Part shown: positions 58,438 to 64,000 of the stretch, in pieces | How positions within the stretch are numbered: position 1 is the stretch's first letter | Layout of the letters: the number at the start of each line of letters is the position of its first letter | Assembly (NCBI RefSeq): GCF_014199205.1 | Contig: NZ_JACIJD010000016.1 | Span: 30,890-94,889 of the forward strand | Direction: 5' to 3' | Origin: Muricoccus pecuniae | Lineage (GTDB): Bacteria; Pseudomonadota; Alphaproteobacteria; Acetobacterales; Acetobacteraceae | DNA: 64,000 bases | Translations under genes and position numbers: made by a program | Notes under the pieces: generated by a model | Database searches by the model: none | The model's input: only the letters and a program-made list of their open reading frames with translations | Told to the model about the DNA's origin: nothing

Positions 58438-60324
58438 ATGGCCGGGCACGCCCCCGCGATCGAGGCCTCGCCGCCGCTCCCCGTCGGGACGCTGGCCCGG
58501 CTGGTCTTCGGCTTCGACCGGATCCTCGGCGGCTTCATCGAGACGCTGGCGGCGGCGCTGGTGCTGGCCGAGATCGTCATCCTCGGCGCCGGGGTCACCG
58601 CGCGCTACGTTTTCCACAGCCCGATCATCTGGTCGGACGAGCTGGCCTCCATCCTGTTCCTCTGGCTCTCCATGCTCGGCGCGGTGGTGGCGCTGCGGCG
58701 GGGGGAGCACATGCGGATGACGGGGCTCGTCACCCGCGTCGGGCCGCGGGCGCGGGCGCTGCTGGAAGCCTTCGCCCTCACCGCCTCCCTCGCTTTCCTC
58801 CTGCTGGTGTTCCACCACGCCGTAGAATACGCGGAGGAGGAGGCCTTCATCGTCACCCCCGCGCTGGAGATCACCAATTCCTGGCGCGCGGCCGCGTTGC
58901 CCGTGGGGCTTGGCCTGATGATCCCCGTCGCGCTCGTGCGGCTGCTGCGGCTGCGCCAGCCCGTGGCGGTGGCCGTCGCGGCGCTGCTGACGGCCGGGGC
59001 CGTCTGCGCCTTCTGGCTGCTGGGGCCGACGCTGAAGCCGCTGGGCCAGGTGAACCTCCTCGTCTTCTTCGTCGGCATCGTGGCGGTGAACGTCTTCGCC
59101 GGCGTGCCGATCGCCTTCTCCTTCGCGCTCGCCACCTTCGGCTACCTCGCCTGCACCACCTCCACGCCGCTGCTCGTCGTGGTCGGGCGGCTGGATGAGG
59201 GAATGTCGCACCTCATCCTGCTGGCCGTGCCGCTCTTCGTCTTCCTCGGCGCGCTCATCGAGATGACGGGGATGGCGAGGGCGATGATCGGATTCCTCGC
59301 CAGCCTGCTCGGCCATGTGCGCGGCGGGCTGTCCTACGTGCTGATCGGGGCGATGTACCTCGTCTCCGGCATCTCGGGCTCGAAGATCGCGGACATGGCG
59401 GCGATCGCCCCCGTGCTCTTCCCCGAGATGAAGGCGCGCGGGGCCAAGCCCGGCGACCTCGTCGCCCTTCTCTCCGCCACGGGCGCGCAGACGGAGACGA
59501 TCCCGCCGAGCATCGTGCTCATCACTATCGGCTCCGTCACGGGCGTCTCCATCGCGGCGCTGTTCACGGGCGGGATGCTGCCGGGGGCCGTGCTCGGCCT
59601 CTGCCTCTGCGCGGTGGTCTGGTGGCGCTACCGGCGCGAGGACCTGAGCGGGGTGAAGCGCTACGCCCCGAAGGAGATCGCGCGCTTCGCGGCCATCGCG
59701 CTGCCGGCCATCGCGCTGCCCTTCATCATCCGCGCCGCCGTGGTGGAGGGGATCGCGACGGCGACCGAGGTGTCCACCATCGGTATCGGCTATTCCGTGC
59801 TCATGGGGCTGCTGGTCTACCGCCGGTTCGACTGGCGGCGCATCGGGCCGATGCTGGCCGACACGGCCTCCCTCACTGGTGCGATCATCTTCATCGTGGG
59901 CTGCGCGACGGCCATGGCCTGGGGGCTGACGCAGTCGGGCTTCAGCGGGGACCTCGCGCGGATGATGGCGGCGATCCCCGGCGGGGCCTGGGGCTTCCTC
60001 GCCGTGTCGATCCTCGCCTTCATCGTCCTCGGCAGCGTGCTGGAGGGCATTCCCGCCATCGTGCTCTTCGGGCCGCTGCTCTTCCCGCTCGCGCGCGATG
60101 CGGGGGTGCACGAGGTGCACTACGCCATGGTGGTGATCTTCGCGATGGGCATCGGGCTCTTCGCCCCGCCCTTCGGCGTCGGCTACTACGGCGCCTGCGC
60201 GACCAGCAAGGTGAACCCGGACGAGGGGCTCCGCTACATCTGGGGCTACATGGCCGCGCTGCTCGTCGGGCTGGTCCTCGTTGCCGCCGTACCCTGGTTC
60301 TCCACGGGCTTCCTGAAGTCCTGA
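58438..60324 (+). CDS. TRAP transporter permease, fused DctQ-DctM
   Basis: The 628-residue protein joins the small four-helix DctQ subunit (about residues 1-185, with VTARYVFHSPIIWSDELASILFLWLSMLGAVVALRRGEHM) to the large DctM subunit (about 190-628, with GVPIAFSFALATFG, ISGSKIADMAAIAPVLFP and LEGIPAIVLFGPLLFPLA). It imports the substrate with a sodium gradient. QM fusions are well known in this family. It starts 14 nt after DctP with GGGAGGAG upstream, and the VOC gene follows 34 nt later. Confidence 0.93.
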   Translation: MAGHAPAIEASPPLPVGTLARLVFGFDRILGGFIETLAAALVLAEIVILGAGVTARYVFHSPIIWSDELASILFLWLSMLGAVVALRRGEHMRMTGLVTRVGPRARALLEAFALTASLAFLLLVFHHAVEYAEEEAFIVTPALEITNSWRAAALPVGLGLMIPVALVRLLRLRQPVAVAVAALLTAGAVCAFWLLGPTLKPLGQVNLLVFFVGIVAVNVFAGVPIAFSFALATFGYLACTTSTPLLVVVGRLDEGMSHLILLAVPLFVFLGALIEMTGMARAMIGFLASLLGHVRGGLSYVLIGAMYLVSGISGSKIADMAAIAPVLFPEMKARGAKPGDLVALLSATGAQTETIPPSIVLITIGSVTGVSIAALFTGGMLPGAVLGLCLCAVVWWRYRREDLSGVKRYAPKEIARFAAIALPAIALPFIIRAAVVEGIATATEVSTIGIGYSVLMGLLVYRRFDWRRIGPMLADTASLTGAIIFIVGCATAMAWGLTQSGFSGDLARMMAAIPGGAWGFLAVSILAFIVLGSVLEGIPAIVLFGPLLFPLARDAGVHEVHYAMVVIFAMGIGLFAPPFGVGYYGACATSKVNPDEGLRYIWGYMAALLVGLVLVAAVPWFSTGFLKS

Positions 60325-60358
60325 TCCCCACCATTCCTGCGAGAGCGAGACACAGACG

Positions 60359-60904
60359 ATGAGCCGCTTCCTCGGCCAGATCCGTCAGGCCGGCTATGTC
60401 GTGCCCGATATCGAGGCTGCCATGGACTACTGGAGCCGCGTGCTGGGCGTCGGCCCCTTCTTCTACAACCCGCGCGTTCCCATCCGGAATTACCGCTACA
60501 AGGGCGAGAGCTACGAGCCGCACAACTCCGTGGCGCTGGCCAATTCCGGGTCGCTGCAGGTGGAGCTGATCCAGTGCCGCAACGCGGTGCCGTCCATGTA
60601 CAAGGACTTCACCGATGCCGGGCACAGCGGGCTGCAGCACGTCGCCTACTGGACCAGCGACTACGACGCGGACCTCGCGCGGCTTCAGGCCCAGGGCTTC
60701 AAGCCGGTGATGAGCGGCGAGGTGGGGGAGCGCGGGCGCTTCGTCTATTTCGATACGCACTACCACCCGGGCACGGTGATCGAGCTGTCGGAGGTCGCCG
60801 GGCCGAAGGGCGAGATGTTCCGCCTCATCCGCGAGGCCTCGGAGGGGTGGGACGGCAAGGACCCCGTGCGGCCCTTCCCCGACCTGAGGGCGCTGGCCGC
60901 ATGA
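60359..60904 (+). CDS. VOC-superfamily (glyoxalase-fold) protein
   Basis: The 181-residue protein shows two beta-alpha-beta units of the vicinal oxygen chelate fold: FLGQIRQAGYVVPDIEAAMDYWSRVLGVGPFF and GLQHVAYWTSDYDADLARLQAQGF. Metal ligands are plausibly the Glu in LQVELIQ, the His in LQHVAYW and the Glu in TVIELSEV. VOC enzymes include isomerases, epimerases, lyases and dioxygenases. Its stop overlaps the RLP start by 4 nt, so it should act on the same intermediate. An isomerase or epimerase that prepares the substrate for the kinase or RLP is a reasonable inference. Confidence 0.85.
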   Translation: MSRFLGQIRQAGYVVPDIEAAMDYWSRVLGVGPFFYNPRVPIRNYRYKGESYEPHNSVALANSGSLQVELIQCRNAVPSMYKDFTDAGHSGLQHVAYWTSDYDADLARLQAQGFKPVMSGEVGERGRFVYFDTHYHPGTVIELSEVAGPKGEMFRLIREASEGWDGKDPVRPFPDLRALAA

Positions 60905-62169
60905 GGGAGGACCGCTTCCGCGCCACCTACCTCATCGAGACGCCGCTCGATCCCGCGAAGGTGGCCGAGGTGATGGCGGGGGAGCAGTCCTGCGGCACCT
61001 TCGCCCGCGTGGAGGGCGAGACGGACGCGCTGCGCGAGCGCGCCCGCGCCACGGTGGAGGGGGTGGAGAGGCTGGAGGCGGCGGAGGCGCCGTCCCTCCC
61101 CAATGCCTGGCTGGAGCGGCGGGGCGTGGGCGGGCCGTGGCACCGGGCGCGGGTGGTGCTGGAATTCCCGGTGGCGAATGTCGGGGCGAACCTGCCGACG
61201 CTCGCCTCCATCGTCGCCGGCAACCTCTTCGACCTCGGCGAGGTGACGGGGCTGCGGCTGGAATCCATCGAGCTGCCGCCGGCCTGGCGCCGCCGCTTCC
61301 CCCTGCCGGCGCAGGGGCTGGCGGGCACGCGGCGGCTGACGGGGGTGGGGCAGGGGCCGCTGGTCGGCTCCATCATCAAGCCGAATGTCGGGCTGAGCGC
61401 GGAGGAAACGGCCGATCTCGTCGCGCGGCTCTGCGAGGCCGGTCTCGATTTCATCAAGGACGACGAGATCAGCGCGAACCCGGATCACGCGCCGCTCGCC
61501 CGGCGCATCCCCGCCGTGATGGCCGCCGTTCGCCGCCACCAGGACCGCACGGGCAAGCGCGTGATGGTCGCCTTCAACATCACGGACGAGACGGACGCCA
61601 TGCGCCGCCACGCCGATCTCGTGGCGCGGGAGGGCGGGAATTGCGTGATGGCCAGCCTCAACTGGTGCGGCTTCTCCGCCATCGAGACGCTGCGCCGGGG
61701 CACGGATCTCGCGCTGCACGGCCATCGCAACGGCTACGGCGCCTTCTCCCGCCACGCGCTGCTCGGCATCGGCTTCCAGGCCTATCAGCTCCTCTGGCGG
61801 CTGGCGGGGGTGGACCACATGCATGTCCACGGGATCGGGGGAAAGTTCGCCCAGGCCGACGATGAGGTGATCGCCTCCGCCCGGGACTGCGTGACGGGGC
61901 TGGCGGGGGAGGTGGACGACCGGGTGATGCCCGCCTTCTCCTCCGGCCAGTGGGCGGGGACGGCTCCCGCCACCTTCGCGGCCATCGGCCATACCGACCT
62001 GCTCTTCATGGCGGGCGGCGGGATCATGGCGCATCCCGGCGGCCCGGCCGCGGGGGTGGAGAGCATCCGCGAGGCATGGGAGGCCACCGCGCGGGGCGAG
62101 CCGCTGGAGGAGGCCGCGCGCGGCCGCCCCGCGCTGCGCCAGGCGCTCGAGACTTTCGGCGCCCGATGA
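60901..62169 (+). CDS. RuBisCO-like protein (form IV), OiaX-type candidate
   Basis: The 422-residue protein is a form IV RuBisCO-like protein. Relative to RuBisCO, the residues at K175 (Lys160), K201 (Lys186, the carbamylated one, in DFIKDDE), D203 and E204, H294/R295 (His275/Arg276), H327 (His308), K334 (Lys315) and the GG phosphate loop (372-373) are present; K177 is Asn162. It cannot be called a CO2 fixer: the neighbourhood has no phosphoribulokinase or carboxysome gene. With the DUF1537 kinase it matches OiaX, the 3-oxo-isoapionate-4-phosphate transcarboxylase/hydrolase of isoapionate breakdown. Cytoplasmic; both ends overlap their neighbours by 4 nt. Confidence 0.9.
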   Translation: MREDRFRATYLIETPLDPAKVAEVMAGEQSCGTFARVEGETDALRERARATVEGVERLEAAEAPSLPNAWLERRGVGGPWHRARVVLEFPVANVGANLPTLASIVAGNLFDLGEVTGLRLESIELPPAWRRRFPLPAQGLAGTRRLTGVGQGPLVGSIIKPNVGLSAEETADLVARLCEAGLDFIKDDEISANPDHAPLARRIPAVMAAVRRHQDRTGKRVMVAFNITDETDAMRRHADLVAREGGNCVMASLNWCGFSAIETLRRGTDLALHGHRNGYGAFSRHALLGIGFQAYQLLWRLAGVDHMHVHGIGGKFAQADDEVIASARDCVTGLAGEVDDRVMPAFSSGQWAGTAPATFAAIGHTDLLFMAGGGIMAHPGGPAAGVESIREAWEATARGEPLEEAARGRPALRQALETFGAR

Positions 62170-63476
62170 GCGCCCCCCTCTACGGCTGGTACGGGGACGA
62201 CTTCACCGGCGCGACGGACACCCTCGCCGAGCTGGCCAGGCGCGGGATGCGGGCGATGCTGTTCCTCTCCGTGCCCGATGCCGCGCGGCTGGAGAGGGCG
62301 GGCCCGCTGGACGCGGTAGGGATTGCCGGCGCCTCCCGCTCGATGCCGCCCGGGCGGATGGAGGCGGAGCTGGAGCCGGTGGGGCGGTTCTTCGCCGGGC
62401 TCGGCGTGCGGGTCATGCACTACAAGTGCTGCTCCACCTTCGACAGCGCGCCGGAGGTGGGCAGCATCGGGGCGGCGGTGAGGGCGCTGCGCCCCTTCTT
62501 CCCCAACCCCTTCCGGCCGGTGGTGGGCGGTCAGCCGAATATCGGCCGCTATCTCCTTTTCGCGAATCTCTTCGCCGCGGCCGGCACGGGAGGGCAGGTC
62601 CACCGGATCGACCGCCACCCCACCATGCGCGCCCACCCCGTCACGCCGATGGGGGAGGCGGACCTGCGCGTGCACCTTGCGGCCCAGGGGCTGCGGGCCG
62701 CGTCGCTGCCCTATCCCGCGCTGGACCTTGGGGAGGAGGTGCGGGGGAGGCTTCTGGATGAGCTGCTCCTCGATGAGCCGGATGCCGTGCTCCTCGACGT
62801 CGCGCGCCCCACGGACCTCTCGGCGATCGGGCGGGTGATGCGCCTGCGGGCCGAGGGGGGCGCCATGCTCGCGATCGGCCCCAGCGGCGTCGCCCAGGCC
62901 TGGTGCGCCGAGCGGCCCGAAACCGCCTCCGGCTCCCCCCTGCGGCCGGAGAGGGGGCCGGTGCTCGTCATGGCAGGGAGCCTCTCCCCCATCACGCGGC
63001 GACAGATAGACGAGGCCGGGGAGTACCAGCAGGTCATTGCCGACCCCGCCCGGCTGGCCGGCGAGCGGGGGTTCGCCGAAGCCGTTGCCGCCGAGACGGC
63101 AGCACTCCTCTCCCAGGGGAGGGACGTCCTGCTCGCCACGTCCCCGCCGGATGGTGCTCCTCCCCGGCCGGAGGCTGCCGCGGAGGCGATGGCCCTGCTT
63201 CTCCGGCGCGTTCTTCGGGAGTGCCCGGTCCGGCGTCTCGGCGTTGCAGGGGGGGACACGTCCAGCCTCGCCGCGCGGGCACTCGGCTTCTGGGGCCTCT
63301 CCTGCGCCGGCATCCTCTCCCCGGGCGTGGCGCTCTGCCGCGGGCACAGCGACGATCCGAGGCTCGACGGGATGGATGTCATGCTGAAGGGGGGACAGAT
63401 GGGACCGCCGGACCTCCTCGCACGGTTCCGCACCGAGGCCCGGATGAGGGCGCCAGCCACCACTGCTCCCGTCTAA
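62166..63476 (+). CDS. Four-carbon acid sugar kinase family protein (DUF1537), OiaK-like candidate
   Basis: The 436-residue protein starts with WYGDDFTGATDTLAELARRG, the substrate domain, and has KCCSTFDSAPEVGSIG, GGQPNIGRYLLFANLF and the C-terminal nucleotide domain VMAGSLSPITRRQI and LGVAGGDTSSLAARALGF. DUF1537 kinases phosphorylate C4-C5 keto-acids with ATP. Its 4-nt overlap with the RLP gene and the known OiaK-OiaX pairing support phosphorylation of a 3-oxo acid just before the RLP step. It differs clearly from the OtnK-like kinase at 30954. It is the last gene of the operon. Confidence 0.87.
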   Translation: MSAPLYGWYGDDFTGATDTLAELARRGMRAMLFLSVPDAARLERAGPLDAVGIAGASRSMPPGRMEAELEPVGRFFAGLGVRVMHYKCCSTFDSAPEVGSIGAAVRALRPFFPNPFRPVVGGQPNIGRYLLFANLFAAAGTGGQVHRIDRHPTMRAHPVTPMGEADLRVHLAAQGLRAASLPYPALDLGEEVRGRLLDELLLDEPDAVLLDVARPTDLSAIGRVMRLRAEGGAMLAIGPSGVAQAWCAERPETASGSPLRPERGPVLVMAGSLSPITRRQIDEAGEYQQVIADPARLAGERGFAEAVAAETAALLSQGRDVLLATSPPDGAPPRPEAAAEAMALLLRRVLRECPVRRLGVAGGDTSSLAARALGFWGLSCAGILSPGVALCRGHSDDPRLDGMDVMLKGGQMGPPDLLARFRTEARMRAPATTAPV

Positions 63477-63574
63477 GGGCGTTGGGGTCGCCCGAGCATT
63501 CTACGTGGCCGACGCGTGACCGGAGGCCTGTCACGGAGGTTTCGCGGTTTTTTCGCGGGTCTGAAAAAAGGCTC

Positions 63575-63603
63575 TTGCGTCACCTGGGGTCAGGGGCTAC
63601 ATC
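63575..63603 (+). promoter_or_regulatory. Predicted rRNA promoter
   Basis: TTGCGT (63575-63580) and TACATC (63598-63603) are 17 bp apart and match the CTTG...CTANAT form of alphaproteobacterial housekeeping promoters. The A run at 63564-63569 precedes it and a GC-rich discriminator follows, as expected for growth-rate-controlled rRNA promoters. Confidence 0.5.
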
Positions 63604-63721
63604 GCCGCTCCCGACGCGGAGTTGACTTCCTCGGAACGCCAGTAACGCTGAAGAGCATAGCTGGTCTGCTTCGAGAGGGTTACTACTTCGCTACTGAGCG
63701 ACTATATCTGGCTCAGACGGT

Positions 63722-63734
63722 TGTTCCTTGAAAA
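63722..63734 (+). promoter_or_regulatory. boxA-like antitermination element
   Basis: TGTTCCTTGAAAA resembles the boxA sequence (TGCTCTTTGAAAA) that recruits the Nus antitermination complex to rRNA leaders; it lies about 175 nt before 16S rRNA. Confidence 0.55.
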
Positions 63735-63909
63735 TCGCATCTGCTTTTTGGAAGTAAGGGTGTGCCTTCTTCTTCGATTGGTTTTGATCCGCTGTGGCGG
63801 GGAGGGGCTGATGGGGTGGGATGGGCGCATCATACGTCGAGAATGGTGAGCGGAGCTTTGATCGATCGACGTCTGGTCTGGTTTGCTTTTGGGCAGGCTT
63901 GGCAAGATG

Positions 63910-64000
63910 AACTTGAGAGTTTGATCCTGGCTCAGAGCGAACGCTGGCGGCATGCTTAACACATGCAAGTCGCACGGGTGGTTTCGGCCATCAGTGGCGG
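63910..64000 (+). rRNA. rrs: 16S ribosomal RNA, first ~90 nt
   Basis: AACTTGAGAGTTTGATCCTG and the following CTCAGAGCGAACGCTGGCGG are the conserved 5' end of bacterial 16S rRNA, and GCATGCTTAACACATGCAAG is the alphaproteobacterial form of the next helix. The gene continues past the right edge. The exact 5' end is uncertain by 1-3 nt. Confidence 0.97.

Larger units (their letters stand above)
63477..63909 (+). other. rRNA operon promoter and leader region
   Basis: The 433-nt stretch has no protein gene. It holds a T run (63548-63553) and an A run (63564-63569) suited to an UP element, a promoter at 63575-63603 and a leader of about 300 nt with a boxA-like element. Its base composition is noticeably less GC-rich than the rest, as is normal ahead of rRNA genes. 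Confidence 0.7.

Noticed and set aside
60901..62169. True RuBisCO for carbon fixation
   Set aside because: The K177 position is Asn, the overall sequence is of form IV type and no phosphoribulokinase or small subunit gene is near.
63622..63650. Second rRNA promoter candidate with TTGACT
   Set aside because: The -35 box is good, but no acceptable -10 box occurs at 16-18 bp spacing.
63762..63959. 65-codon frame running into the 16S gene
   Set aside because: It overlaps the rRNA leader and the conserved rRNA start, so it is not coding.

Overview
The window looks like a chromosomal segment of a high-GC alphaproteobacterium, most likely a Roseomonas-like member of the Acetobacteraceae. The basis is the very GC-rich codon use, the many Bug/TctC and TRAP solute-binding systems, and the first ~90 nt of an alphaproteobacterial 16S rRNA gene at the right edge (helix sequence with GGCGGCATGCTTAACACATG). 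Genus-level placement is an inference. No transposase, integrase, CRISPR array or tRNA gene was seen. The window is dense: about 53 protein genes, one broken gene and one partial rRNA gene.

Layout. (1) 1-6.1 kb: catabolic and housekeeping genes: a partial FAH-family hydrolase with an OtnC-like class II aldolase, a small unknown protein, a THUMP-domain RNA methyltransferase, then a GntR regulator divergent from an FAH hydrolase and a Bug-type binding protein. (2) 6.4-24.2 kb: a respiratory nitrate island. A sirtuin lies at its left edge. A fused double-domain NarK and an FNR/NarR-type regulator run leftward. Divergently, narGHJI continues through a parvulin, a small unknown protein, moeA, a group III truncated haemoglobin, a MobB-like protein with a ruined P-loop, a beta-carbonic anhydrase, NnrS and an AhpD-like protein, mostly with overlapping or near-touching ends. 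A pseudoazurin gene faces this run. FNR-family sites (TTG-N8-CAA) lie in the narG/regulator gap and upstream of the pseudoazurin. No nitrite, NO or N2O reductase is present in the window. (3) 24.5-32.6 kb: a large GGDEF-EAL protein, a three-gene DUF3618/holin-X membrane-stress operon, an OtnK-like acid-sugar kinase and a 37-residue membrane protein.

(4) 32.6-42.7 kb: a cytosolic subtilase divergent from a class III cyclase-TPR protein, a PAP2/haloperoxidase-fold protein with an (SGT)11 tail, a Crp-family regulator, an MFS carrier, a dienelactone-hydrolase-like protein without a nucleophile, an SDR and a gentisate-dioxygenase-like cupin. Two nearly identical 21-bp Crp-like sites precede the MFS and hydrolase genes. 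(5) 42.7-56.2 kb: a Bug protein plus class II aldolase operon whose divergent MarR regulator is a pseudogene, a double-module hybrid histidine kinase, a DUF1206 protein, an RND efflux pair, a fused ABC exporter and an Asp/Glu-racemase-like protein.

(6) 56.3-63.5 kb: the most interesting unit. A LacI regulator with an operator palindrome on the promoter controls a TRAP transporter (DctP, fused DctQM), followed by a VOC-fold protein, a RuBisCO-like protein and a DUF1537 kinase with overlapping ends. The last two match the OiaX/OiaK pair known from 3-oxo-isoapionate catabolism, so this is a candidate uptake and catabolic operon for a branched or unusual sugar acid. (7) 63.5-64 kb: an rRNA promoter, leader with boxA and the start of 16S rRNA.
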